Shown: piece by piece, positions 1 to 14,012 of the stretch
Layout: each line of letters opens with the position of its first letter
Position numbering within the stretch: position 1 is the first letter of the stretch
NCBI RefSeq assembly: GCF_910589235.1
Contig: NC_060955.1
Span: forward strand, 7,641,694 to 7,705,693
DNA length: 64,000 nucleotides
Direction: 5' to 3'
From: Vespa crabro
Taxonomy: Eukaryota; Arthropoda; Insecta; Hymenoptera; Vespidae
Notes under the pieces: generated by a model
Seen by the model: only the letters and a program-made list of their open reading frames with translations
Databases searched by the model: none
Told to the model about the DNA's origin: nothing
Program-made: the position numbers and the translations under genes

Positions 1-1477
1 GTTTAATCAATGCTTCGACGATGATTTTTCGATAGTGAATATAACAGGACGTATTCTGATGTACCAATACATATGTCATTGGAATATCACTATATACGTT
101 GCAATAGTATTATCGTCGATTGCTTTTAAGTCGAGATTAACACATTATAATACATAACGATTTAAAAGACTTGGAACGGCACCGATAATGTAACGATACA
201 TTTAAACTAATCTTTTCTTCAATATTACTATACTGGACAAGTCTAGTAATATTGAAAAAGGCATGAATTATATTATTTTTAAAAAGTTTTTAAATAAAAA
301 ATAAGAAAATTATCGATTAAATTTTAACTTTTCATAACATAATTCGTGTAAAGGATTATCTTTAAGTACTGGGCAATATTATTTATCCAGTAAATCGAAG
401 ATTATGTTACCTAGTGAAATAATAAAAAAGAAAAGAAGAGAAAGTAAAAAGAAAATAAATAAATAAAATAAAATAAATTAAAATACAAGATAATTCTATT
501 AAATATACAGTCATAATTTTGAAATAAAATCATGCACATAATATCACAATAATCTTTATCTATACTTTTTAACCGATTGTACCGACAATGCATCTTCCAT
601 TTAAGTAGTTTAAACTGCAAACTTCATTCAATAGTAAATCAACGTACGTCGTATGTCGTAGATATTAAATGATAGAAGCTCGTTTAGAACGATTATACGA
701 GTCCTCCGAATCATTCTTCGATGAGCTCAGCTAAATTGTTTATCGAAAAACGATTTATAGCGATCTAGTATCGTTACCATTACGAAGAAAATCTCTACGT
801 GCTCACAAGGGGATCCCTGTGTTTTTCAACGATTAACATTCTATCAGGCCAGAACAAATTAGTCTGCGTTTCTGTTGAATGTGTTATGTCTAAAAATATT
901 TCACTTTCTACGCTATAGAATCAAGACTCGCTGTAATCTATGGAAGACACACGAACACGTTGAATCACGCTATAAATTTTCTTCCTATTTTCGAAACGGC
1001 CTTTCAACGGATAGTTTGGAGAACTTGGTGAGAAATAAACCTGATATAGAACGAAATAATATTCTCTCTCCCTCTCCCCACTTCTATCCCCCTCGCTCCA
1101 TTCCTATCCCACTCTCTTTAAGCGAAGAATTTTAGTCACATATTCATAATTTTTCACTTTTATACCTGTTTTTTCCTGTTCACTTTATCCCATTCTCTGA
1201 TAAACTTACAGTCAAAATGAAACAGAACAGAAAGAGCAATTACTGATCATGTGCATGTGTAAGTAATGCACGCCAGGAGCATTCAAAGTCAAATTAAAAG
1301 AAGGAATGAACGTCAAGACTCAAAGGTAAAACGTTGAGATGAAACGGTAAGTAAATTCAAAGTGCATGAACCCGATGAGGAACGGTAAAGGAAAGGAAAG
1401 GTAAGGCTTCCCTCTTAAGAAAGTACCTGTAGCCATAAGCGCGCAGCAGAGAGGAAGAAGGTGGGGAAGGAGGAATG

Positions 1478-1481
1478 GAGA

Positions 1482-1555
<74 letters not shown>
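1478..1555. repeat. (GA)n microsatellite in scrib intron
   Basis: A GA array of about 75 bases, pure from about 1489. Confidence 0.95.
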
Positions 1556-1557
<2 letters not shown>

Positions 1558-2841
1558 CCAATGGAAACGTTTCAACATGTCTTCGCTCTTACGAGCCGGT
1601 GAATCTTTGTTAGAAAGTGAACAGGATGGAGTATAACATATATACGTATGGAACACGATTCGATGAATACCTGTTACACCCTAGTAATTGCGAAATAATT
1701 TTTACGAGTATGATAAATATGCAACGTGTTATATCAATTATTATATGTACACGTACAATCTTAATTTCGATTAATTATAACATCTGACCATGACACGCGA
1801 ATATAATTCCATTGAAAATAAAAATAAAAAGAAAAAGAAAAAGAAATAAAAATATCCCATATGTACAGGCATAACCTACGTGTATCAAGGAGTAAATGTT
1901 CCTATAATTTTATAATGAAAAATAAAAAAAAAAATAAATAAAAAGTGAAATGCAGGGATATAACAATACCCGGAAGAACGATCTTTTTATAACAGTATTT
2001 GTATTTTTAGATATCAGGCATCGATACCAAGATTAAAGAATAGAACTTGATAAAAATGCAATTTCTTAATCATGGGCAGCATTCGTAATAAATCAAAGAT
2101 AACAAAATTAATGGTTTTCCATTGAATTTGAAAAGAAATTATTAAAAGGTAACTTGTCATTTAGATGTTGTTCTTGAATATCAAAAGCGATTGCGTAAAG
2201 TTCATGAAGCAGGGAACGTTTTGCGTATAAGATAACTGACAGACAGATAAACAGACAGACCGACATACATACTACACAGCAGATATACATACATACCGGG
2301 TAAACACGTGGTTGGCATGACTCAATGCTACTGACAGGTCGAAGAATGAAAACGATAAAACGTATCATGAAAATAATATATGACCAAAGGAGTCTTGGAA
2401 AGATAGTCGAGGTGATTTCCGTAATAAAAGGTCGTATCGTTCACCCGAAGATTGCATCTTTTCGTAATACTACTGCAAAGTCGTAATACGCTATCACTCC
2501 CCCCTCTCTTTGTCTGTCTTTTCTCTGTTTCTCCCTCCAAAGCTCTCAATCGTAGTACGACGAGAGTAAAGATAATGTCCCGTTAATGAAACTCGTCCGT
2601 TCAGTCTCGCCTTTTTGTTGCGTAAACTATAACTATCAGTTATGTCGTATCGCACAACAAATATTCATACATGAGACATTTCTCTTATCTTTATTGACGC
2701 GTCTTGAAAACTTTTCCTATACACATGCTTCCTCTTTAAAACCTTCGAAGAGCACCGTCGATCGTTTCCATGACGAGAAAGAAACCGATCGAGTGTGCAA
2801 AAGAATCGTGCTCGAAAGAGAACATGTTAGAAAGTAGAGGG

Positions 2842-2844
<3 letters not shown>

Positions 2845-2921
<77 letters not shown>

Positions 2922-2986
2922 ACTGGAGGAATAAGAAAGACAGATAAATATAAAGGGAAGGGAGAGAGAGAGAGAGAGAGAGAGAA

Positions 2987-3018
<32 letters not shown>

Positions 3019-3020
3019 AA
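2845..3020. repeat. (GA)n plus (GAAA)n compound microsatellite in scrib intron
   Basis: A pure GA array (about 2845-2919), a short unique spacer, a second GA array (about 2961-2985), then a GAAA tetranucleotide array to about 3020. It sits about 190 bases beyond the scrib exon 2 donor. Confidence 0.95.
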
Positions 3021-3205
3021 AACCTCAAAGAAAACTCGTGCACGATCTTCCAACGATCGAAACGCTCAACCGGTATATGGCATTATTGCTTTTTGGAATG
3101 CCGTCGATCGATGCTTTTTTGTTGTATATAAGCTTCTTTATAGTCATTCTATTTCCTCCATTTTAAACGTTGATTCGAGCGAGCGTTTATGAAAATACCG
3201 CTCAC

Positions 3206-3764
3206 CGTTCCTAGAGACGTCCAACTCCACGAGGTTCTCAAAGTTCTGTATGTCCGGTGGCAAACGACCAATTTCATTGTCACTGAGACCGAGCTTTCGA
3301 AGCCTCTGAAGACGGAAGAAGTTCTGAAAAAGATAAGGAAACATCGGTGTTAACGTATTGACATGGTAAGTCTGATAAGAAGAAAAGAAACATATAGTAT
3401 GATGACAACGCATAGCATCGTCTCCAGAAGAATTACGTCGTAAGCGTTCCATGTCTATTGTAGCGCGACGGGAGGAGACGTCATGGAGGCGGTAGGAGAA
3501 AAAGAGACGAAAGAGAAAAGAGGGGGAGAGGTGCGAAGGAGAAAGAGCGAAAGAAAGAAAAAAGCGATAAAGTTGGCATGCGACGAGTTTATAATTATTT
3601 ACCTTCGGCAGCTCGCGTATATGATTTGCGTCGAGCAAAAGTTCCTCCAAACTTCTCGAGTATCTCAGGATATCGTCGGGGACGCTCGGCAGAGAGCAAT
3701 GACGCTTGTCAACGTATTCCACCTGCCTGTTACACCCTTTAAAAATTGGAATGTAGCGGAACAT
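3206..3764 (-). CDS. scrib: Scribble (LAP-family polarity scaffold), N-terminal exons only
   Basis: Scribble is the LAP-family scaffold of the basolateral polarity module (with Dlg and Lgl) and acts at septate junctions and synapses. Two coding exons are visible: 3764-3603 (54 codons from ATG) and 3323-3206 (39 codons plus one base), joined by a 279-base GT-AG intron. The start reads MFRYIPIFKGCNRQVEYVDK, the highly conserved Scribble N-terminus. LRR-type segments follow (SLEELLLDANHIRELPK, RKLGLSDNEIGRLPPDIQNF, LVELDVSRN). Exon 2 ends at a GTGAGC donor in phase 1. The remaining LRRs and the four PDZ domains must lie beyond the left edge, so this is a partial gene and not a truncated one. The start sits 976 bases from the divergent Pex11 start. 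Family identity is near certain from sequence. Confidence 0.95.
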
Positions 3765-4739
3765 CGTATCCCTTTTTTCACTGTCGATCACGTAAATGCA
3801 GCACCGAACATAATTGTCTCTTGTAACCGCGAAGATGAAGGGTGGATCGAACGCGTAAGTTTATTATTTGCACATATTTTCCAGGTACGGGTGCGTCGAA
3901 GAAACGCGGAGCGAAACAAGCGGCACAACACACACTTTCACGCCCTACTCGGCTTTAAAACGCGCTCACTGCTTGTGCTTCCAAATCTGACGTCATCATG
4001 TCCACGAATCACAAAGCGCGTCGTTTTGCTTCAAACGTTAACGTCGATTGTCGCGCCGCAGTTTGGATATTTTTCGAATTATATCAATATGGCTACTTAT
4101 CCTTACTTCTTTAAATGCTATTACGAACGAGCCATATAGATGTGTTTTATGTTCTATGTGATTTCTCACTTACAAAATTAAATTATCAGTGGCGAAAGAT
4201 AACGATCTTAAGCGTATCTATGATACAAGTGTATAATATCAAATGTGGACGCAGGTGTTTTTTATAGTAACTATATATATATGTGTCAAGCTGAATCATT
4301 GTCAGCCAATGAGAAAATAGAATGGACCATTGTTCTCTTCGAATTAAATATTTGCTATTTAAAAGATAATTGTTTTATGAAGAGAATTAAAATTGGTGTC
4401 GGATGATTTCCCATGATATAATAAAAAATAGAAAGTCGTGCTCTATATGAGTATTCTGAAATGATAAGTTTCATTTCTGTTTTTTCTGTAGGAAATAAAA
4501 TTCATGAACTTTATTACTTTTATGATCAACAATTTAATTTTTTTCTTAATTTGCATAACTGTAAATAACTAATCTATGTTATTACATTCGTCGGTAAGTA
4601 CCTTTAAATTCATATGATAAAATAGAACGAAATATTTAATTTCTCTTTATACAAAAAATTGTCATTAATGATTATATTTAAACTTTTTGTTATAGAGCAA
4701 AATAATTTATTAATAATTTACTTATTCAAAATAAACAAT
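3765..4739. promoter_or_regulatory. Divergent scrib / Pex11 intergenic region
   Basis: This region separates the head-to-head starts of scrib (minus) and the Pex11 gamma gene (plus). The half nearer scrib (about 3770-4070) is clearly GC-richer than its surroundings, as expected for a 5' leader and promoter. The Pex11 half is AT-rich. No TATA box or named motif can be placed confidently. A plus-strand open frame through 3483-4139 overlaps scrib exon 1 antisense and is not considered a gene. Confidence 0.5.
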
Positions 4740-5832
4740 ATGGATGTAGAAATTTTATCAAATTACTTGGATACATACCATGGACGGGATAAAATTTTAA
4801 GAACTTTGTCATATATAGCAAAATTAACTACAGTGGCTACTACATCTAAAATAACGGAAGCAAAATTGAAAACATTTAGTAGTAAAATGAGCGAATGTAG
4901 AGTGATTTTACGTTTATTAGATGACTTACCAATATTTTATTATGCAAGAAAATATGGATGGGGAAAACAGGTATATGTTATATAATGTAATAATAAAAGA
5001 GTAAGTTCATTTCTATTCATATTTAAACTTATTATCAAACTTATTACATAATTTATATGATGCTTAGTTAGCATAAATAGCAATTTTATAATGTTTTTTA
5101 GAGACATTTAAATTTAATATATGATCTAATAGGAATCTGACTGGTTTATTAGAAGTATAGAACTGATACAAATCGCCGTGGATATGATCTTTAGTCCTAT
5201 AGAACATATCTGTTGGGCTGGAGAGAATCAAATTGTCTCGCTTAATTCTGCAAAATGGGATAATATTACTATATGGCTTTGGGTAGTGTCTCTCTATCTT
5301 TCTTTAACAAAGTAAGATTTTATTTAAAATTGTATATATATATATAATTTAAAAAAACATTTGTGTTAAGACTTATAGCAAACATATTTTTGGAATGAGA
5401 GATTTTTGTTTCCCATTTATTTATAATTCTATTATTTATCACATTATATCATTTATTTTCAGGTCATTGAGAAAAATAAGTCAATTGAAGTTAAACAAAT
5501 TACAAGGAAATGAAATGTGTGCAAACTCGAAGTAAGTATATTTTTTACAAGTTATACAATTTTGTAAATATAGTTATTCTTTAAATGTTGAAAATAATAA
5601 ATATTTCAACAGTGAAACAGACAAAAGAATTAACCATGTTATTCAAGAAGAATTAATAACATCCCTATGCTTGATATTGGACATAATTTATGCAGTCAGT
5701 TATCTTCCAAGTGGAGTACTTTGGGGTGGATTTTTAAAAACATGGCATATTGGGGCACTCGGTACTATATCCTCTTGCATTTCTCTTTACCGAGCATTGC
5801 ATAAAAAAATAATACAAAAAAAAAAGTTATAA
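4740..5832 (+). CDS. Pex11c: Peroxisomal membrane protein 11C (PEX11 gamma)
   Basis: PEX11-family proteins sit in the peroxisomal membrane and promote peroxisome elongation and division. Four exons, 4740-4970, 5133-5311, 5463-5531 and 5613-5832, join in frame to give 232 residues, close to the human PEX11G length. The N-terminus reads LDTYHGRDKILRTLSYIAKL, the conserved family amphipathic region. RVILRLLDDLPIFYYARKYG follows, then SPIEHICWAGENQIV. The C-terminal part contains LITSLCLILDIIYAVSYLPS and a hydrophobic segment before a Lys-rich tail (HKKIIQKKKL). The start ATG is the first after upstream stops and matches the family start. An AATAAA lies at 5935-5940, about 100 bases past the stop. 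The gamma assignment over alpha/beta rests on these motifs. Confidence 0.93.
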
Positions 5833-7317
5833 TTATCAAAACATTGAAATATCATATCACATGATTAATTGATTAATGAATAAGTAATATCATCTCTATT
5901 TTGTAAATTTGTATAAAGATGTATAATAAATTGTGCTATAATGAAATTTAGATATGAAAACGTATTTTTAATAAACTATATAATAAACTAGTATATGTTT
6001 TATCATCTTATCTTCTATGCTGAATCATATTTTTATTTATAACATTTCAATAGCACTTGATAACAACAAAGAAACAACGGGCTTATTAAAGAACACTTTA
6101 TTTAGTTCAATAAATCAGATTCAATACAGAGCACCTGTTGAACAAGGTTACAATACGAAAAGCTAAAGCGTCATAAATTACTAATATTGTCTATAGCTTC
6201 TTCATAGTCGAGATAAAGGTATCGAATTTGTTTTCATTGCAATATTTACTGCTGTGTAAATGTTTGTGTCTGTGATACAGTTATCCTGTTGCTATATAAT
6301 GTTCTAAATTATATTCATATTAACTCTTATTATTAATAAAAATAAATAATAGGAGGCACTTTTTCATGAAAATTAAAATAATTCAATAACTATAGTTCAA
6401 TCCTTTAAAAGTTTGATTAAATTCTTTAAAAGTTTTAGGAAAGCTTGACATTATGCATACCAATAACAGTCTTTTTCAATTAACACTAAATCACCCTGTG
6501 TATTGCATGGTATCAATGATTTAAAAATAATTTATTTCTCTCTCATGTTGGAATAAAATCTAAGGAGATTATATTAAAAGGCACGACATATTAAAAGTTT
6601 GTAAAGGAGACATTTCAGATAAAAGAGTATCTTTAAAATTTGTGTCAACCTCTAATTCTCTAATTGTTAATGATAGCTCGATACTTTGTGCAAGTATAGA
6701 CTCATTACTTTACTTTCTGTTCTAGCAAATGACTTATGGACTAAAATAATCCTAACATTAAGTCTTTTGGAAGCCTGATCAAAGCATACACATGTATATG
6801 CATCTTAAATACGTTACATTATATGTTAAAACAATTTTCACGTGAATTTTGTTTTACATAACAACCACGTTTATCACTCCTTCATCATCTTTAACATATT
6901 GTAACATAATACATAGTATTTTTATCTGTTCAAGTTTTTGGAATATTTGTGACTTTTGTATATTACTCTATAAAAGAATTTTTTTATATAGTATATTTTA
7001 TATAGTAGAATTTCTTCCTGAACAGTCTTATATTCTTTCAACATTAGTTTCTATTGCATTCATTTTTTCCATGAATATTCTACCATTAACAATGCGTTAC
7101 TGTTTTAGGCGCGATTAGTTATTGGTGAAATGGACAAGTTATTAGAGATGCTTAATTTTTATTAGAATGCCATTATTACATTAGAAATTTGTAGTATGCA
7201 TCAAAGGCACCAACGTAATTTCAAATTAAAAACTGTTACATTGAAATTATTTTATAGGTAATAAAAATATATCGAATAAAAACAATATAATAGACTTTTT
7301 TCTTTTCTCTTTTTTTT

Positions 7318-7348
<31 letters not shown>

Positions 7349-8635
7349 GTTAAATAAAGCAAACAAGTATTTTTAGCAATAATATCAGATTATATATCAT
7401 TAATATCGTTCGATAGAGGATAAAGGATATTGATATGAATGAAATTAGGAAAGATAAGAAATATTATTTCAAGGTTTTTACTAATTAAAGAGAACAAAAA
7501 GAACAACAAATTATGAAAAAGAAAGAAAGAAAAATAACAGCATAAGATTATCTGCAAAAATATGACTTTTAATTAATTCAACAAAATTATATCAAAACAT
7601 GAGAAACGCGGGTAAAGGATATACGGCGATATTTCATCGAAAGAAAATATATGTAACGCAATATAGTAACAAAAAATAAAAACAAAATCAATTCACTATA
7701 ATGCGTACCAGAATCGTAGACCGTGTACTTCTCCATTTCGTCAACAGTTAAACAGTCCCAGCGGATAAAGACTTATAAAAAGCTTACCGCTTCCCAACTA
7801 ACAATATAAATTATTAACTACAGTGGGCACGAATCGGTATTCTTTTTCTACACTATATAATATAAAGTAAAACTAACGGTGGGTATTATTGCTAGGCAAC
7901 TGTTCGAATTGGAAGAACGGCCTGCGTACTGGATGATAATACTTTCTTGAAAATCGATTCACCAATATACTATATATCAAGTAGACCATACAAAAAAAGT
8001 AACAAATACAATTGTTAATTCGCCCGATCAAAAAAGGACTAAATGTATAGTCTCGTTAAAGTAATAATTAACAATTAAGCGTAAATCTTCTGCCAAGAAG
8101 TAGTTATTATCATGACGACAGGAGTATCGCGAAGAAATTCTAAGCTTCAACTAAGCTTATCCATAATCACTATACATTTTAACGACTTTCACTTTGTCGT
8201 GTAAAAAAAAACAATATTAACACCATAAAGCCATCATTCAGTTTATATGAAAATTTAACGAAAAGGCAAATACCTTACGTATAATCTCAGTGCATTCTGG
8301 CGAATTATTGACACGATTACTTTTCTCGTAGTAAAATAATTAACAAGAGCACCAGACCCTAAGTAAACATATTAAATAAAAGTAATGCTTGTCCCGAATG
8401 TAGCGGGAAACCACATTCACAAATGATAACAACTGAATCGTTGTAATTTTGCGGACAAGCTGGAATTTCCGATATATCGTCCTTTTTATCATCGGTCCAG
8501 CTGCCCACAGCTTTTTATAATAAAAACTAACATTATACCTTGTCAATAAGTCAACCAGTGCAACGTCCGTATCAAAACAAATAGTCAAAAGAGAACTGAA
8601 CGTGGCTGCACGGGGAATACACTTTCATAATTCCT
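5833..8635 (-). other. Convergent 3' region of Pex11 and orb (mostly orb 3' UTR)
   Basis: No coding exon is visible. The left end holds the Pex11 3' end with its AATAAA at 5935. The rest lies downstream of the orb stop on the minus strand and probably contains a long orb 3' UTR. Several TTTTAT-type motifs, the consensus for cytoplasmic polyadenylation elements, occur on the orb sense strand (for example complementing 6341-6350, 7264-7284, 7672-7680 and 8371-8378). In DNA this AT-rich such motifs also arise by chance. A T-rich tract occupies about 7293-7349. The transcript end cannot be fixed by eye. Confidence 0.5.
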
Positions 8636-9653
8636 TCAAATACCAAAATTGGAAGTGCGGGAACTAGAATTAATACCCATATTAGGTGATAATTCGATCA
8701 CCTGACTTTTCTTAGAATTACGCGTTAAAGGCTTATGGTATCGCATTGATTCCATAGAGTGTTGCCATAGCCAGCATCTACGGCAAAAATACCTGAAACA
8801 TATCTGAAACCAGCATAAAATTACATTACGAATGTTTTTTATTCAATCGATAAAAATGTAATAAAAATTTTGAAATTACTTCTTCCCGGCAAAAATAAGT
8901 TCCTTGTTGGACGAAACACCCAGAACACATAGAATCTTCAAGATAAGGATCAACTTGTACCTAACATATAAGAATATAATATTGTAATTATTAATTATAG
9001 TTTCTTTTATTTATTATTATATTCTTTACTATTATATACCTTTTTTGTAAATTTAGCAGTTTTTATTTCAATAAAAGCAGCTGATACTGCTTTTTTGTAC
9101 GAACTCTTCGTACTAAATGTAACGCGACCTGATCCTATTGGATACTTGTATTTATCAGTGTCAATACCTGAAGGTAAAACAATTATCATCATTATATAAT
9201 TATATACAATATTTTAATAATCGCTTGTTGAGTTTTACAACAATTTAAAAGTACCTGTATAAATAACGCCATGAAACAGATCATTCATAATTTTCGCTAA
9301 ACCTTCAGCAGTTAGCATGCCATGCAACGCACCAACAAAAACTGTTTTGTGCGGGTCAAGCTTTTGTGATGGTAATTTAACGTAATTACTGTCGTTAAGA
9401 CTCCACGGAATGACTTGAACCTATATTTAAACGAAATATATTAATTTACATTTATATAAATAAAAATGTTGTAGAAAATTATTCTTACGTAACATACTTC
9501 TTTTCCTTTCATACGTTTTGAAGAAATTCTATAATACCAACTTCCGCCGTTGGTAACATCATACGTACAACAGGCCAACAAAGATCGCACCTAATATTCA
9601 TATTTGTAATTAATTTTTATCATTATATATAAATGTAAAGCACTTTATAATAT

Positions 9654-9739
<86 letters not shown>

Positions 9740-11522
9740 CCTGCTTTTCAGTATCAAAAATAATATACGCGTAGCCTTTCGGCTGTGTAGTAGATTGTTC
9801 TTTTTTTGGCCATTCGACGCGAATCAGACCAAATTGTTTGAATGTTGCTATCAAAAGAGATTCCGTAATATCCCATGGAAGGCCACCAAGAAATACTTTT
9901 GAAGAATATCCTGTTGGTTTTTGAGTACGTTGAGGCAATACACCGCTCCAAGTACAAGTTGGATCACAGAGCGCTAGAAAATCATACGATAGCTCGAAAT
10001 ATATATATAATAAGTATATTATATAGATTATTCATTTACCAGCTGCATTTCGATGGAACTTTGCCGCTCGATCCAAAGATATTTGTGCATCAGGGATATT
10101 AAAATGAGGAGAATTTAACATCATATGCGGATTCCCTGTTGAGCAACAACCCTTTTCATGATTTAAAAGTGAATTCAATAAGGTACTAGATGGCGGTGAA
10201 CCGCAATGGTGAGTCCGATTTTGACCATGTGTTTGATGATGATGCAACGATGATAAATTCTGATGAGACGGTGATAAATATTTTTTTATCGCCATACGTT
10301 GCAAGGCCGCTGTCCTATTGTTTCCATACAGATCTGTTTCCGGTGACATTAATGATCTTAATGATTGAGGATAACATCTGTGAGACGACGTATTTAATGA
10401 CAGACAGTTCTGTAAAAAAGATATATTATTGTATTTTTTCAAATTTTTATAAAGCCATAATACGTAAGAATCATTTCATTTATTGACGATTACCATTATA
10501 TTAGACAAGGAACCATCCATACTATTACAACCACTCGTCTCCGAATCTGCTGGTGAATTAGATCGTGATACATTGCATCCTGCTGTGTGAGGATATTCTA
10601 AAGTAGGACTACCGCAACTACTGAAATCGAATATATGTACGATCGAACGTTACTAATATACTTTTGTTTAGATTATTTTTTGATTACGATCATTTGTCTT
10701 TTCAACACCTGCATTACCTGTATGGTGGTGAGCCTCGAATAGCTCTGCCATATGGTGAATGAACAGGTGACGAAGGAGAACCTACATGTTGAAGCGACGA
10801 ACGACTTGCTGCCGATGATCCTGAATACAAGCTGTTAGCAGTTTGTGGAAACGTGTATGGATTAGAGTATAGACTTCCAGGGGTACTTGGACTTCCAGAA
10901 GTAGTAATCGAATTTGGTGAACCAGGGACATCAACCGTAGTCGAGTTAGAATAAAATCCGTAGTTGTCATCGCACTATTGTTTTTAGATAAAATAATAAC
11001 ATTTTTCAATGTATCTGTTTGATATATTAATTAAATTCGATTAGATCCTATCGATCGAATAAATATTATATCTACGTAACACAATCCTTGGAGTATATCC
11101 AAAACAGTGTAGCAAATTATCACGAGGGAATCGACTTCCTAGGAATACAGCAAGTTCACGGAAGCCATCGAGGTAGGACAAGAAAGGCCATGATAGAATC
11201 GTTTGGCTCAAGTCTACAAGTACTTGGCTCTACTGAAATCGAGGTCGCTTCGACACATCGCTTCTATGTAATTTACTTTACTCTTCGCTTTATAAACCGA
11301 GACTAATGCACGCATTTTGACATTTCAAGAACCTCATCTATATACGTGTATATATATATATATACATTAACTATTAACACACTAATGTATCCAAGAAGCG
11401 AAGAGAAAAAGATTTATTTCGATATTTCTACTTTTTATGAAAATTATAAAATAAAAAAGAATTAATGCAAAATTGGATATTATATATGCTTGTTTGAAAG
11501 ATAAAATATTAATAATGACAAT

Positions 11523-11601
<79 letters not shown>

Positions 11602-13971
11602 ACTGAGTAAAAAATGAATGGCAGTTTATATCGATGATCGATGTGGTGGCTTGCCGTTTGAATTGGGAAAAATTAGTCAGTCTGGATAGAATAAGGGGTA
11701 GTTGGAGTTACTCCAATGGGGATGATCATTGTTCCGGTTATTGCATTGGCAGCAACCAGACGTCTCAAGCACAATACTGCCTATTTCACGTTTGGCGTTT
11801 TTATCGCAATCCTACGTGTAATATTTACAGGCTGCCAAAATTGTTATAGGCTCTCTACATATACTAGCGACCCTTACCCATTATTATTACGTCTTTGAAT
11901 TCTCCGATATTTCATGGAACTTCATGAATGATAAAAAATCATTGTCGGATAAATATTTATAAAAGTCGATTTTTTTCAATTAAATTTAAATATGTAATTA
12001 CTTCATCAATTAATTCTATTTAATTTTAATTTTATATGTTTTCGAAGCAAAGTTATCTTATGTAAGTATCAAATATATTTTAATGTTTAAATTTTTAAAT
12101 CGTACAAACTATTTTGTGAATACAATTAGAGCTTATCTAATTATTCATACAAGCTTTATCGTATTAATTTTTCCAGATCCACCTACTTTGCCTATGACTC
12201 GTAGTTAAATGATTCTACGATATGTAATCGTACTTTCAAATGAGTCTAACGATCGTAATACTTTTACGTACACACGCAGTAACCATAGATTCCGTGGAAA
12301 TAAGCAATTCTTCTTGAGATATAATTAAGTCTTAATACATTTTATTTGTATTTTGCGACGTTTATGTTTACCAAATTAATTTCAAATTTATAATAACCAA
12401 CCGAGCGAAGAAGCTTTATGATCAAAACAAGGTTAGTAGATTATCTACGAATCTACTAGGAAACTTTTGTACGCGTGACGAATTTCAACGACGTTATAAA
12501 ATCTTTACAAATGTACATTTAATATTGATTTACCTGATAACGTTGATGAGAGGACGTCTGATTGCGATGTTGTCCATGATGTTGATAATTACGATAATTG
12601 GGTGAATCGACTACAGATTGATTGCCCATTAATGATCCTCGAGGTAAACTCAGTCCGAATAAATCTGAAATACTCATATCCCCTGTGCGAAGAAAACCAA
12701 AAGAAACGCGTTTCAAAAATTCGAAGAGAAGACAGAATCGCAAGTTAGTGATAAAAAGAAAAGTCGGAACAATTATGGCTTTTGGCAACTTAATTATTAT
12801 AATCCAAATATAAAATAGTTTATTTTAATATAAAAAAAGAAAAAAAAAAAGAAAGAAAAAAAAATACGAAGTCAATTCGTTGATTACATCGTTGTTACTT
12901 CTTTCTCCAGCTTGATATAACAACAATTTATATAAATTAAATTTGATCTGACCTAAGTTTTAATCTTAACGTCTTTGAAGAAAAAAAGGGAAAAAATGAT
13001 CTAATCAAATATCTTCATATATGTTAGCTCACCTTCGATGTTAGGACTTTTGGTAGATTGTGAGTAAGAGGTATCATGTGAATAATTCGGATACAAGCTC
13101 GACGTCGTCGGCAAGTCTAGCAATAAATTGTTGATCGATTGTAGCTGATGCAATTGCTCGCGTTCTCGTTCGCGTTGTTGATCTCGTGGCTGGTGTTGTT
13201 GCGTCTTTTCACGATGCTGCTGCGCCTGTAGAAGTTGTTCCCGTTCTCTCTGCTGCAACTGCAATTGCTGCATTTCTTGGTCGTGCTGCGTATGCAGTTG
13301 CAGACCCTGCGTCGTCTCATTACGTTCCGAACCTTCCCACGTGTTCGTTTCATCTTCATCGTATGACAAAGACAACTGCGAAAAAAAAAAATATAAAAAA
13401 AAAGTACATAAAAAATAACAAGAGAAAATTTTTCGTTCGAACAAAAACGATCGTTGATATACGGATTCATTCGTGAAAATACGTATATACATGTGTACGT
13501 AGTATATACATATGTACTCGATGAGGGGGGGGGAACAAAACATCGTCACACTATTGTATTTTTTTTTATTCGTATAGATAAAAATTTTGAATAACATCCA
13601 CTCCTATAAGAAGAAACCGCGAAAAAAACAAGTATTTTGGATACAGTAGGAAAGCTTACGTACCCAAGAATTTTTCGACCTCATCCCTGTGAACGACAAC
13701 AACCGAATATGCTCCACAAGCTTTCGATAGACAACAACGAAAACAGGACGTCAAGGACGTTACTTCCAACTAGCGTTCGTGGAATTCGGAAAAAAAATTC
13801 TCTCGAGTCGGGAGATAGCGAGCGAATCTATTCAACGTCTTGAGAGACAAACTCTAAACTTCCTGGAATTCTGCCCTTTCAAGTTCAAAGTTATGAGACG
13901 GTTTAACAGAAAACTTCTGCGAAATTTTGTTTTCTCAATAATTATCATTGTTAACGCGCTAGGTTCTACTG

Positions 13972-14012
<41 letters not shown>

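Larger units (their letters stand above)
1..3205 (-). other. scrib: scrib intron (after coding exon 2), repeat-rich
   Basis: This AT-rich stretch shows no exon-like coding on either strand. It follows the donor of scrib coding exon 2 on the minus strand, so it should be the start of a large scrib intron whose next exon lies left of the window. It contains two long (GA)n arrays (about 1478-1555 and 2845-2919) and a (GAAA)n tract (about 2986-3020). Open frames across the GA arrays encode Ser-Leu repeats and are artefacts. The leucine-rich-repeat sequence expected to continue Scribble was not found here. Confidence 0.6.

Noticed and set aside
1357..1656. Ser-Leu repeat frames across GA arrays (also at 2717-3053, 16011-16304, 58274-58676)
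   Set aside because: These are translations of dinucleotide repeats, not genes; several phases are open at once.
3483..4139. 218-codon plus-strand open frame over the scrib start region
   Set aside because: It runs antisense through scrib exon 1, has no recognisable domain, and coincides with a GC-richer promoter patch where stops are rarer.
11634..11898. Small plus-strand frames in the orb intron
   Set aside because: No recognisable domain or splice context, and overlapping frames in different phases.
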